NCBI GenBank assembly: GCA_033439295.1
Contig: JAVTLE010000013.1
Location: 2,294,001 to 2,358,000, forward strand
Direction: 5' to 3'
Origin: Deuterostichococcus epilithicus
Taxonomy: Eukaryota > Chlorophyta > Trebouxiophyceae > Prasiolales > Stichococcaceae
DNA length: 64,000 nucleotides
Part shown: in pieces, positions 18,472 through 30,353 of the stretch
Numbering within the stretch: position 1 is the stretch's first letter
Layout: every line of letters begins with the position of its first letter
Notes under the pieces: model-generated
What the model saw: only the letters and a program-made list of their open reading frames with translations
Told to the model about the DNA's origin: nothing
The model's database searches: none
Program-made: the position numbers and the translations under genes

Positions 18472-20408
18472 CTGCAAGCGGCAAAGCACACAGTCAGCAG
18501 ATTGATGATAGGGCTTGCACTAATCTGTGCGTAAGCAGTAATATGTGCGGAAGCAATTGTTCGAGAACGACTGTATGATCATCAACCCACGCATGCTGCT
18601 GCTGCTGCTGGTGCTGGTGCTGCTGCTGCCTGATAGCCTCCGCCAATCAAACATCAGAATAACAATACGCATGTAGGTGCAGCGCTGTCAGCCGCGGCGT
18701 GGTCTGAAGATTGTTGATCTGATCACCCGCCTGACCGATGTCCGAGCACCAGTGCATATCCTGTCACTTAAAACCACAGCATGCAGGATGCGGCAGAGTG
18801 GCCACCGAGGTCATCAAGAGAGTCAGTCGATAACAAAGCTTTTGCGTCACTGCTGGATCCTCGGGCTCGCTGCCGCGCGGCCTGAGACCGCTTGCGCGGC
18901 CGATCCCGGGCCGCAGTAGCGTGTTGCCCTGCACCGAGAAGTCGTCGTAAAGCTCACACACACTGGGAGGCTCAGAACGTCCTATATATAATGATGCAAT
19001 GCTGCAGTGGTCAGGTCTGCAGGTGGGTGCCAGTCACACAGAGGTGAACATTAGTCAGCCACACGTTCAGCGGCCAGCGCAGAGTGGACGCTGTTAGAGG
19101 AGAGGGTGTGCGCACCCGGAGCGACATGGCGCCCGGCGTCATGCCAGTATCTCCGAACATGACTGGGTTTCTTGCAAAAAGGTCTGACCCTGCAAGCAGC
19201 CGTTCCATGCGTCGGTGAGGAATTGCTTCGCTCAGTGCCTCACGATGAAAGATCAAACATCATCAATCTTATTGCTCTCAGTGCGCATTTTTCACATCAC
19301 CGCTGTAAAGATCGGTATGTGCGATCCATATCAGAGTAGATCAGGCACATTGTCAGGACGAATAAAATTGCGTCCTGCTGGCGTGACTTGTGTGATCAGC
19401 ACATCCGACAACGACAAGACACAAGTCTGCATACAGCTGCAGACAGCTACCTGATCTCTTGTCGAAGGCGCCGGTGCAAAGAGATCTAGAGCAGATGAAG
19501 CATTAATGGAGTCGGGCTATCGAGCTCCGGCTGGTGTTGGGAGAGACGGCGCTGCACCTGCAGATCTTCGGGACAGCACCTGTCGGAACTCCATTCGACA
19601 GCAAGCTGTCCCATCCCTGATCACGTCAGGAAGCAGACCACCTCAATAAGCTGCGGTTTCAATTGTCGGCTTGAGGCACCATGTATCGCGCTGCTCGTCC
19701 CTGCGCCTGCTCAGTCGTTGCCATGCAAAATCCTGGTGCCAGTTCGTTTCATGCCTCCTTTCGGCAAACATCCCAGTTACGAAAGTTTTGAACTAGCTGT
19801 TGCTGCTCACCAAGTATTGTATGCTACTACCTATGTTTTTAAATCAGCACGAATGAACAACAAATCGATGAAACAATCATGTCTGCACCATTTCATCGGC
19901 CAGCGTAGGTATGTGCCGTCTGCTCAGCGGACGCAGGGGGCGGCATTAGCTGCTTCATCATAGGTACCTATGCCATTTGCCATGCCTCACGCATGCTGAC
20001 AGAGCACAATGCATGCAACCCAGGTAGATGTATCGTCGCCTGCCTAGACACAAGGCTCCCTACGGCGCCAGCTCCACATGCGTCGTGCGCCATAGCTCTG
20101 CTTCACCGTAGCAGCATGCCGAGGACTCGCCGCCTATGCTGCGTCAGAAGGATTTCCGTGTCCAGCGCTGCTCCCCCTGCAAAGCGCCAGAGATTCGTGA
20201 ACGCGACGGAATTTTTTTGATTGCCGCGCTGCAGTTGTCATCAGACAGGTTGCACATTAAGCTGGTTGGGGAGGCAGTTTGAGTGACGCTTTCAGAACCG
20301 CTGCTCGTCCTGCGCCGCTCTGTCACGGCAATTGCTCTTCTGGGCGCAACTCCCCTCCTCTTCTCTCCATGCCTTCGACATCCCTCCATACATCTCCAGA
20401 GCATCAGA
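18472..20408. other. Gap of about 1.9 kb with no recognised gene
   Basis: Holds an imperfect CTG-rich run near 18594-18640 and short ORFs on both strands (for example minus 18961-18764 and 19256-19011) without family motifs. It may contain the missing 5' exon of the broken SPFH gene and a 3' exon or UTR of the pTAC5-like gene. Confidence 0.4.
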
Positions 20409-23400
20409 TCAGAATTTCCACACAAAAACTCTAATGAACAAGCGCACCACGAGGTAGATACTGCCATCGTGGCTGTGGTCCGCCATGTCGTCGTTGTACT
20501 GCAAGTCGCCGGATGACAGACTGACCAGGTCCTGCGGCTGCGCGTCCGCCCCCAGCAGGGCCAGCCAGGTGGCTGTGTCCGACACCCCCGTCTCCGGCAG
20601 CCCCTTCATGCCCTGCAGAACCACACAGCCAGCTGCAGGTGGGTGGAAGTTTGAATACCTGAAAAACCCTGCGGTGCCTGCTGTGTTCGCGACTCTGCTG
20701 TCCGACACCCCCGTCTCCAGCAGCCCCTTCATGCCCTGCAGAACACGACAGCTCAATCAGGACTGACAGAAGTCGGCGTGGCGCTGCAAGGCAGTTAGGA
20801 TGCCGCTTGGCTTGCAGCTGGGCCATCCAGCACGAGGCGCAGACCTTCGAAGTGTAGACACCCGTCTTCCTTCTCCCAACGACACCCTTCTGCCACAACA
20901 TTCCTCAAACCATGATTGCACGGTGGCGTGGGCATGGCATCTTGGCAAGCAGGGAGCCGCAAGCAGCGCCTCGGCATTCAAGAGGTCCCAACAGCGGCAG
21001 CAGACGCGCCTGGAAGGTGCGCAGCGCTGACTCAGTGCTCGAGCCGAACTGCCACCACAGCATGTCGTCCTCGCCGCAGAAGCAGCCCGCCCCCTCCAGC
21101 GCACACTGCACGTCGAGGCGGACCGCAAGCCTGAGGAGGGCGATGGTGGTTTCGGGGCATTGCAGATGTGCACACCTCAGAAGCCAGCACAGCTTCAGGT
21201 CAAGGCAGCAGGCATGCTGCCTGTTCAAAAACACTCGGACAGTCGGGATGCAAAACTGCAAGTTTAGTGCAGTTTGAGCGCCTGGCCAACCTTGACGAAT
21301 CGATAACCCCCACACCCGACCCAAAACCAAACTCAAACACACAGCGCCCACCTGCAGCCAGTGGACTGGCCGTCCGCCGTCGTCCATGCGCACGATTGGC
21401 CACTTGGACGGCGGCGCGCCGGCAAAGGGCGTCGCCGCCGGCGGCACCTGCTCCGGGCCTGGCCGCCGCACGGAGTCGGCGCCCGAGCCAGCGCCTCCTG
21501 CGTCCAATGGAGCGACATTCAACAAGAGTGAGTCAAATGGAAGGGTTCCTGCTCAGTGTTGCCGCATCCGCTTCGTCGACTGCTCATGGCAGGTTGTCCA
21601 TGGCAGGCGCTTCGAACATGCGTATTGGCGCCTCCACGCGGGTGCCCACCCGCCGACGCGGAGCCGTCTGCAAACAGGCTCTCCCAGGCCGGCGCCAGGG
21701 CGGGCGGCGAGGGCGGCTGCGCCTCCGCCGCCTCCGCCGCCGCGCCCCCTGCTGCAGCTGCGGCTGCCTCGGTGCCAGGCTCCGCCGTGTCGAACACCGG
21801 CCGCAGCTCCGGGCCCAGCAGCGCTGCCCAGGTGGCAGCGTCCACAATGCCCGTCTCCTCGAGGCCGTTAATTGCCTGCGTGGGCGATGCAACATTCAGA
21901 TTAGCGGGGGTCTGACTCGAGACTGGGGCCGTGGCAATTGACCCCCAGCATGAGATGCAAAGCAGCAGCTGGTGGCCGGGCACCCACACATTGCTGCGAG
22001 TCGACTGCTTTGCACCAGCTCGACGGTGCCTTTATAAGGTCGGCCTGTCAGGGCGAGGGTGCCAGCGGCCACCTTCCGGTTCCAGGATCAGGGAAACGGG
22101 AGCATCGGCACAGGCAGTGGCTTAGAGTAATGTGCGAGCAGCGGTTACTGCCTGGAAGGTGAGCAGGGCGCTGCTGGTGCCGTCGCCGAAGACCCAGTCC
22201 TCCATCTCCTCCTCCCCCGGGTAGCAGCCCTCCCGCAGCAATGCCGCCTGCAAGACCGACCGCAAGGACTTCGAGACTCGAGATTGCACCAGATCTGGGT
22301 CAGCCATCGTGAAACCTGGGTCAAAACAATGGTCATTAAACCAGTTCGCCATGCACCCAGGCCAACCGACACGGAACACGAAACGAGTGGGCAGCGCAGG
22401 CTGTGCGGAGCTGCTGAAAGGGTCCGCAGGGTGGGCAGCATGCGCCGCCTTGATCCTGCGTATGGGTCAGTGTGTCCTTGCTGGATGTGTGATGCACAGG
22501 GTCCGAGCAGGCTGACCTGCAAGGTCGGAGATTTGACACGCACCTGCAGCTGGTTAACCCAGAAGATGTCGTCGTCGCCGATGGACAGCACTGGCGGTGG
22601 TCCGCTTGGCACCTCCTGCGCTCACGCCAGAGATTCATCAACGAGGTAAGCCGAGTTTATGTGTGTCTGACATTTGCTGCATTGCAAAGCTTCCAAGTCA
22701 TGGCAGCACGGGCACGACGTTGCTCTGTCATAAACCCCGACAGCAGCGGCGCAACAGGTGGCTGGCTGGGATGCCATATGCTTGCAAGTGCAGAGCCTGC
22801 AAAGAGGCATGAAAAGCAGTCGCTCTCGAAGTTCAGTGGGAGAAGGTTAGACCTTTGGCGCATCAGCCGCCTGGGCGACCCCGCCCGCCGCCACTGCCGC
22901 TTCCGCGACCGCATCTGCCGCGTCAGGCGACAGCGTGATTGCCGGCTCGGGTGCGTGCCTCTGCCCGCTGCTGCTCCTGGTCGGGCTGAGGTTGTTCATC
23001 GCGGCGCGTACCGCCGCCAGGTAAGAGGCGTCCCCGGGCTGATCCTTGGTCAGGTCCTCGTCGACTTCCCGCTCAGCCGCGCCGTTCTGCGCGGCCATAC
23101 CGTTCTGCGCAAAGACAAGGCTGCACGTCACACGCAACGCATGATCGGCAGGGGTTTTCGTGGCTGAGTGCAGGTCAGACAGCAGCTGTCCCGTGAAACG
23201 TTTGATTGGGCCAGAGTCCACTGCGGCTCCGTGAGGAGTCTGCTGTTGCGCAGATGCAGCCAGCACCATTGCCAATTCAAACAGCGTGTGGAATGTGGCG
23301 CTGTGCTGCGAATCTTGGCCCAGTTGCGGTGCGCAGACCCTGGCGCATTGTATGCTCCCTGCTGCAAACACCATGAGGTCACAGGGGTCCACATCAGGCG

Positions 23401-24008
23401 AAGTCCTGCCTCTGTCTGGAGGGGCAAACTTCTGCAGATCAGCAGACACGCCTCCCACGAGCTTCCCACCTGCGACGACCAGGAGGGGCGGGGCCAGTTG
23501 CCGGGCAGAGGCGCACTGCCGTCCTCCCGAGTGCTGGGGTATATGTCCGCCCGCAGCGCGTCCAGTTGCTGCGGCAGGTGTGGCGCAGTATGGTGTCGAG
23601 AGCCAAGAGAACATGGCCGAGCAGTGCTCGCCACAGCGCTACATCCATGGTGTAGATCATGCTGAAGATGGCACATATGGCCTCCAACTGAAAATCTGCT
23701 CCAAAGGCGCCCTGGTCTGCGGCAGGGGTCCGAAGCAGGCTTTCAACCCAAGTCTCGACTCCTGCAGCAGGCAGGACACTGCGATAGTGCTAGCAACGTG
23801 CAAGATCCCGACCCACCTCCTGTGTCAGAGCTCCGGCCGGCGGCTTGCCCAGGTTCTTGCTGATGCTGACGCCGCTCTGGCCGAAGGGCGCGGCCTTTGG
23901 CGGCGCGCCGGCAGCCGACGCCGCGGTCGTGGGCGGAGGCGCCTGCGCACCCGCCGCGTTTGGCACAGGGCCCGCTGAGGGAGACACTGCTGCGCCGCCG
24001 CCTTGCAC

Positions 24009-24049
<41 letters not shown>

Positions 24050-25596
24050 GCATACGCTGCCACACGCGCTCCCCTGCTGCCTCGTAGTCGATCTCCTGGT
24101 TCAGCACGTCCGTCGTCTCCACCGCGTCGACGGCTGCCTGGATCTGCAGGCGGCACACCGGCGGCTCGTCAAAGGAGCGAAGGAAGGCCTGAAGCGGCCG
24201 TTCAACAAGCATTCTTGCAGCCTGGCATGCCGTGGCAACAGGCGGCGAGCTCGGCAAGGCCTGCCAGTGCTGCTGCCTGGTCGGAACAAAAGGAGGCTTT
24301 CGGCATTGCAGGTGAAGCCGCAGCAGGCCGCAACCAGCAACGTGAGATTCAAAGCAACGACATGATGACGCTGCAGGGCTGGTGGTCCAGTGCACACACC
24401 TGCGCGGCAAAGGGCTGCAGCTCCTCCTCGTGGCCTGGCTGCCTGCCGAGCACTTCGTTGATGCTGGTCGGATAGCCTGAATCAGAGCCACAGAAATGCC
24501 CTGAGGCCGTATCCCCTTGTCTTGCACCTGGTTCTGGCACTGTTCGGTCTTCTCAACATCAGCTGGCAAGATAACCATGCCAGCTTCCTAGGTGTGCGAA
24601 ATCAGCACAGACCTACAACATGCACAGTGCTAGCCGTCATCTTCTGCAAGATTGTCGGGCAAGCCCCACCTGCGCTGACGGGCTGGCGGTTGGTCACATC
24701 CTGCGCCGGCGAGGTGGAGGTCACCGTCACGCCCAGGCCGTCCTCAGCTGGAGGCTGCAGGCCGGGCGTGAGGGGCAGTTCTCCTGGCGCCGCCGGCTCG
24801 GGCTGCTGCAGCGGCGGCTGCGGGGGAGCATCTGCGCTGCCCAGCAACGGCGCAGCGGCCAGCGGCTGGGAGGAGACGCCGGTGTCCGCGACGGGGCCTG
24901 ACAGCGCAGAAACACGGCCGGCAAAGTTGTGCAGGCCGGCCAGCAGCGACGTCGTGGCCACATTGATGTCCTCCGCCTGTCATGCCATCATTATCGTCAT
25001 GGCACTTCCGGACCGTCGATCCGGCAGCTAGGACCTCATTCAAACGGCATCATGCGTTCAGGAGGCACTCATGTGCAAAGTGTGGGCTGCGTGGTGACAA
25101 TGATGTGACAATCTGCACACAGCTACCTGTTGTGCAAGCTGCAGCGCTGAGGCTGCAAGGTCGCCAAACTCCAGGGCGGGCGGCGCGGCACTTGCACCAC
25201 TGCGGCTTCCAGGTGGCGCCGCCTGATCCACCAAGTCCCTGGCCGTCTGCTGTGCATGCGCGGCCTCCACTTCCAGAAGCCTTCGCTCGAGCTCCTGCGC
25301 ATGCGTTGTTCGGCTCCGTTGCTGCTATTGCCAACAAGGCGTGGTATACGGTCGTGTGGATTCCAACAAGTCTCAAGGAAGTATGATGTCTGAGATCAGG
25401 CGTGAGTCATCTGCACCTGGCTCAGCTCCTGCAGCTGCTGTTTCAGCTTCTTCTTGGGCCCAGCGGCGACCACAAAACGGCTCGTACGAGAGCTGCACCT
25501 GCCCCCATGTTGAGGCAGTGACAACGGACTGCTCAGCGGACGCCGCAGAGACACCGCCGGCGCAGCCGAGCACGGCCGGAGCTGTTGGACCAACAT
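20409..25596 (-). CDS. pTAC5-like plastid protein with two peptidoglycan-binding-like domains
   Basis: Resembles plant pTAC5, a protein of the plastid transcriptionally active chromosome (family knowledge). Exons: 25596-25417, 25294-25127, 24976-24670, 24476-24400, 24188-23817, 23568-23470, 23104-22853, 22615-22544, 22247-22152, 21875-21650, 21497-21352, 21105-21010, 20612-20409; about 764 aa. The N-terminus is Ser/Arg-rich without acids up to RFVVAAGPKKK, a plastid transit peptide by appearance. A coil, a 12-Gln run and a Pro/Ala-rich linker follow. Two domain copies: EGCYPGEEEMEDWVFGDGTS with GLEETGIVDAATWAALLG, and GCFCGEDDMLWWQFGSSTES with GLPETGVSDTATWLALLG. In both copies the intron after ...TFQ starts with GC. 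No DnaJ-type zinc finger was found. The 3' end is uncertain: a donor before the listed stop and a GEQRW-coding exon near 20190 are possible. Confidence 0.8.
20608..20750 (-). repeat. 123-bp spaced duplicate of an exon start (acceptor plus GMKGL-ETGVSD)
   Basis: The acceptor and first codons of the last listed pTAC5-like exon occur twice, at 20612 and at 20735, exactly 123 bases apart and in frame. The inner copy gives the canonical domain (ETGVSDTATW); using the outer copy would insert 41 residues. Confidence 0.85.
24012..24047 (-). repeat. (CAG)12 tract encoding poly-Gln in the pTAC5-like gene
   Basis: Twelve CTG units on the plus strand read as CAG on the coding strand, giving a pure 12-glutamine run in exon 5, after WQRMR. 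Pure codon runs of this kind vary in length between strains. Confidence 0.95.
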
Positions 25597-26009
25597 GATG
25601 ACAGGCGAAGTTCTGTGAGGCCTGCTCAGAGAAAATCGTTGCTGCTTCGGACGCGTGCTGGGCAGATGTCGGAGGGAAAGTAAAGAGGCCAAGAAGTAAA
25701 TCTTGGCCCGGCAAGCTTCAAGCTGCGTGTGCAGACTCGACAAAGGCCTATTCCGCAGTCTCTCTGAATAATTTTTTGAGACGCCTCAAGCGCGTTGAGT
25801 CAACCTCAACGTGGGTGTCACCCCAAATTTCAACCTGACTGCCATCTTTCAACTCAGTATCGCGCGCAGACCAGCAAACTCTCTGCAGCTTCGCAGGCAC
25901 GGGAAAAGTCCGATGTTGATCCAACATAAAGGCCCATCACCCTACATGTGAGCTTCACTCTTCGAGCATCAACTGTCATGCCTTGGTGAAGTGCGGCGCG
26001 AGCGGTGGC
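25597..26009. other. Divergent promoter region, pTAC5-like / VHL-metallopeptidase
   Basis: About 410 bases between two divergent start codons. No clear TATA box or named element was recognised. Confidence 0.4.
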
Positions 26010-28829
26010 ATGGGCAACCCCGTGCAGCGGTCGTTCACGGGCGAGCAGGGCAGCCTGCGATCCTGGAACGACGAGGTAACCGGAGACTGCCGCCTGCGCG
26101 TGGTGAACAACAGCGACCTGGTGGTGGATGTGTTGTGGGTCCCGCCCGCTGGCGAAGAGGCCAGCTACCGCATCCTGCAGCCCGGGCAGGTGCACCTGCA
26201 GGGTACGCGCTAATCGCACTGAAACACATGCCACGGGCTGTCCGACTCCATACTTGCGGCGCATTTTGACAAAGCGCCTGCGCAGCCGCGATGGCCCACC
26301 CGTTGTACCACCCCCACGTTACATTGACCCAGCTCTAGAACCACCACCCTGTCTGGCCGCTGTGTAGCCACATACACGACGCACGTCTGGCGGCTGCGGG
26401 CAGTGCTGACCAGGCGGCTGCTGGGGGAGCATGTGGGGGGAGACACGACGCTGGAGGTGCTGCCGGACGGCACCGTCACCGTGCACGCTGGGTGAGCCTT
26501 GCAGATTGGCCTTCCTGTTGGCGATGTGATGATTGCAGACGCAGGTCGGCTGTCGCTGCCAGGCCTGGTTCTGGATGCGTTCGACCCCATAGAACCTCAG
26601 CTACAGCACGGTCAAGTCGGCAGCCCAAAGCTCTAGGTGATTTGCAGGTTCCGACCCGACATCCTGCCTGCCAGGGCGCAGCCGACGCCGGCTGAATGGG
26701 GCGCCTTCAGATCACGCGCTACCACGGCCGTCGGCATCCCCATCACGGTGGGCGGGGGTCCGCAGATTATGCACTTGCACGGCATGGAGGACGGCAGAGT
26801 CCGTCACCATTGAGGGGCAGCGTGCCGGAACTGCTGGCACCCATTGAGTGGGAGCCAGGCCATCTCAGATAACATGTGCAGAGGGTGCACTTATGCACTA
26901 TGCAACAGTGAGAAAATGACATTGAGTTGAATGTGTCCCCGTGCAGGCGTGGGACTGCGTGTGTGACGCGGCCGTGGTGGCGGCCGCGAACATCCTGGAA
27001 CGCATGCTGGCCGGCTCGCCCGAGGCCGTGCTGAAGCGCCTGGTGTCTGCAAGCTGCGACGTCGCCGTGATCGGCAGACAGCAGGTCTGCATTGGATTCA
27101 CCTGTGCACCTACGGGTTCTCGGAAGCAAGCACAGCCCGCAAAGCATGCAATCGGGAAGCTGGACTTGGTACCCTGCCAGCCGGCAGGCTCGCGGGCTGA
27201 CTCTGCCCTGTGAGCCTCTCAAAGGTGACGTCAGACATACCGGCGCACAACAGCCTGAAGGGCGACGACGCGGGGGACGGCAAGCGCACCTTCGACGACG
27301 GCTGCCGCGGCGTCGGCGGATCGCCTTTGATCCCGACGACGTCGTGCGGTGAGGGGTTTGAGGGCTTAGGGAGGGTTCAGGGACGCCGCAGCGCCCCTGC
27401 ATGCTGTGTATCGACAGTGCCTGGAGCATTCATGGCATGGGCTATCCACACCATGAGGCACTCGCACCTTCAGCTGCAGAGCACATCGCAGGCCATCACG
27501 GTTGCAAGGGCATCGGATCGTGCCTCCGCCCCGACGCCAACCACCAAGCAGGCTGACGTCAGCAAGATGGACCGCAGGCGAGGAGAACGTGACAATGGTG
27601 GACGACCGCTGGTACCCCAGCGAGCAGATCCTCATCCACGAGTTCGGGCACACGGTCATGGACGTGGGGCTCGCGACGCCGCAGCGGGCGGCGGTGCTGG
27701 CCGCCTACGGCGCCGCCATGAAGCGGCAGCTGTACAACGTAGATTGCTACATGGCCAGGTGTGGCTGTGCGAACCAGCATCCTCTAATCGCTCGTCAGCT
27801 GCTGGCTCAGCCTCGTTTCGGCTCGCAGCCTCGGCGCGGCGCACTGCTAGCCGGGATTCCGAGGCCGGGCCGGCGCGGATGGCCACTGCGCGGGCGCATG
27901 ACGCTGCCTGCTCGACAGCGGTTGTCTCAATCACGTGGCTGACCTCTGCTGCTGCGCCTGCGCAGCAATCCTCAAGAGTACTGGGCGGAGGGCACACAGG
28001 CGTGGTTTGACGCGAGCGTGCGGACAGGTGGGCTCCCTGTTCTGCAGCCCCAGTGGCCGGCCCGTCAAATACGTCCTGGAGATGTGCTTCCCGCTCCTGT
28101 GCTTCCTGTAACTTCTGTCGCCCGGTAGATGCTTGTGATGCGCCTGCTGCAAGGAAAAGAAAGCTGCCGCCCTGGCGCACGTTTCAGCAGAGTCATTGTT
28201 GTCGCACTGCCTGCTTATGGATCTGTCACTGTGTCGCAGATGTCAACAGCGGCATCAACACGCGTGCGGCGCTCAAGGCGCACGACCCAGTGCTCGCAGC
28301 GCTCATGGCAGACGCGTACGGCGACGGCGCGTGGCGCTACCCGCAGACTGCGCCTGCCGCCTTTGCCCCGCACGCCGGCACGCGCAAACCCAGGTGCTGC
28401 TTCGATCCAGACGGCATTGATATGCACCGCAGCCAACCGACCGCTACGATCTTGGTCCCGGGCACTTGCATGTCAGATCCTTTTGCATGCCTCCCGCTGG
28501 CTCAGACTGATCTAGTGCTGCACTCTGCTGACAGTGCAAGGGTGCAAATGGACAGGAAACAGCGGCGGCGCAATGGCCTGGCACGCCGCTTCCTGCTGCG
28601 CGTGTCGGGAGCGGCCTGCTGCCTGCCGCGCAGCAGCAGGACGCCAGCCTCCGGTGCAGGTCTGCTCTCAACAGAACCTGCATCCATCAGCTGCATAGTC
28701 AGTCGCATCACGCCAGTGACAGCTGCAGCTGAACCAGGGAAACAAACACAGCAAACGACCGTCTCCAGCGTCATTGCACATGTCCTGTGCTGGTGCTCTG
28801 CCCCCCCGCCCGCTCGCTGTCACGGGTGA
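26010..28829 (+). CDS. VHL-beta-domain protein fused to an HExxH zinc metallopeptidase
   Basis: Exons: 26010-26202, 26368-26491, 26648-26747, 26947-27084, 27225-27348, 27578-27758, 27966-28027, 28240 onward. All phases agree, so one transcript can carry both parts. Residues about 20-105 look like the beta domain of von Hippel-Lindau protein: LRVVNNSDLVVDVLWVPPAG, RILQPGQVHLQ, THVWRLR, TTLEVLPDGT. From about residue 106 comes a metallopeptidase of unnamed type: ANILERMLAGSPEAVLKRL, VTSDIPAHNSL, RTFDDGCRGVGG, then HEFGH near residue 247 and NPQEYWAEGTQAWF near 287, where Glu could be the third zinc ligand, then DVNSGINTRAALKAHDP and GDGAWRYPQ. Start is the first ATG in frame. The 3' end is uncertain: a GT follows RKP near 28394 and the listed stop assumes read-through. 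Substrate unknown. Confidence 0.8.
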
Positions 28830-29600
28830 AGCTGAGCAGTGCGCTTTCTCGTTGCAGGGCCATCACCGGCACGGCTGCTGTTAGGTTGCTGCCTTCCCAG
28901 CCCTCGGCAGTACAGCAAGGTCGTCTGAGACGACCTTGGGAAATTGGAGGGAGACAGGTCGAAGCGCCACGATAATTTGCAGACGGCAGTAGCTGCCACA
29001 AGGTGTCGTTCGCCGCAAGACGCAGGTAGTTCTGATGTCGCTCCCAAGTTCCACACATGTGCGATATTAGGCGTTCTTCCATTTGCTAAAATGTGGCGTG
29101 TTTAGCTGGTATCATCGGTGTGCTGTCGTTCGATGGTATCATGTTTCGGAGTCAGGAGGGTTCGAGCTTGCGGCTTCATGTTGAGATGCAAAGGCCGAAC
29201 CAGGGTCCGTGCGTCTGTGCATGCGGGGTTATTCAATTGTTCGTGGTGTGTGATCTTCGAACAGCTGGTGTCAGTGTTTACACAGCTCAACTGCAATACG
29301 CGAACATAACGAGAGTTTACAACCCTACTGAGAATCTCACCCAACACTTCTGGGAAGAGGTGACCATAGGTACGTGCCGCCACATGGAAACCAGTGATTG
29401 TCTGATGGCTGTACGAAGCCCTGCACTGAACGGACATGCTCATCAAGGTACGATGTGGATGCTTCTCGAAGAGTAAGGGGCGCAGCGTGCTGCTGTCAAT
29501 AACGGCGACATTGTTGTCGAGGGTGATTCAGCTGGAGTTTTCCGCCCCTCACGCACTCTGCCTGTATGTTTCGAAACGGGCGTACATTGCAGCCACCTCT
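28830..29600. other. Convergent gap, VHL-metallopeptidase / MGMT
   Basis: About 770 bases without a recognised gene. It contains a perfect 21-base palindrome (28917-28937) and unremarkable ORFs on both strands. Confidence 0.45.
28917..28937. repeat. Perfect palindrome, 10-base arms around one base
   Basis: AAGGTCGTCT, then G, then the exact reverse complement AGACGACCTT. It lies between convergent gene ends. It could form a hairpin in either transcript or be a protein-binding site; function unknown. Confidence 0.8.
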
Positions 29601-30353
29601 TCAGAAGTCCTCCGGCCCCATGACTGCGCTTTTAAGCACCCGCTTGCCGTCGAAACCAACACCTTCACTCGCCAGCAGGGCCTTCTTTTGCTGCAGGATT
29701 GGGGAGTGCTCGTCCTGCAGGTGTGCCATGGCAGTAATCGTTAGAACCAGACATCTGCACCACTGTACCGACAGAGGCTTCGTGCAAACATGCACTGCAT
29801 GCTTTCAGCGCCTCAGCATGCATGCGCTCAGGCACCGGCTCATGTGCAGCACAATTGCGCACCGTTGCGCCGAAATACCCGCCCAGCTGGAGTGACGCGG
29901 CGATCACACGGTGACAGGGCACCTCGGGAGCGTAGGGGTTGCGTCGTAGGGCCTGCGCGTCGTGGTTGGACGACAACAGCAATCTTTGAGGGATATTGAT
30001 GGCCGTACATGCAGCATGATGCGCATGAATTGCACTCATCTGGATGATCTACAGGTGACGCACCTGACCAACGGCGCGGGGTGAGCTTCTAAGCACCTTA
30101 GCCACGGCGCCGTACGTTGTCACTCTTCCAGCAGGCACCTTCCGGCAGACCTGCGGCACGATCGCTAAGATTCAACACTTTGCAGGTCAGGACCGCGACC
30201 GACATGGTCACAGCTATTGCGTTGATGGCGTATGGCATTCAATGCAGCAGTAGACTCCAAGACGCGTGCACGAAGAGGTGCCACACGCACCTCGTGAAGT
30301 GCCAGCTCGAATGCGCTGCACTGACGGCCAGACGAGGTTGTGGGTGCCGCCAT
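29601..30353 (-). CDS. MGMT: Methylated-DNA--protein-cysteine methyltransferase (compact Ogt/MGMT)
   Basis: Suicide DNA-repair enzyme moving the alkyl group from O6-alkylguanine to its own Cys (family knowledge). Exons: 30353-30291, 30150-30064, 29952-29863, 29714-29601, giving only about 117 aa. Seen: MAAPTTSSG start, FELALHEVCRKVPAGRVTTYG, SSPRAVGQALRRNPYAPEVP, then the active-site PCHRV followed by AASLQLGGYFG, and EGVGFDGKRV near the end. The acceptor Cys is present, so this is not an alkyltransferase-like protein with Trp at that place. It lacks the N-terminal domain of the human enzyme and consists of the catalytic DNA-binding domain alone. All three introns are GT-AG, phase 0. Confidence 0.93.

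Noticed and set aside
18764-19256. Minus-strand ORFs of 60-80 codons upstream of the broken SPFH gene
   Set aside because: No family motif, no convincing splice links, and the composition is ordinary for open frames in this DNA.
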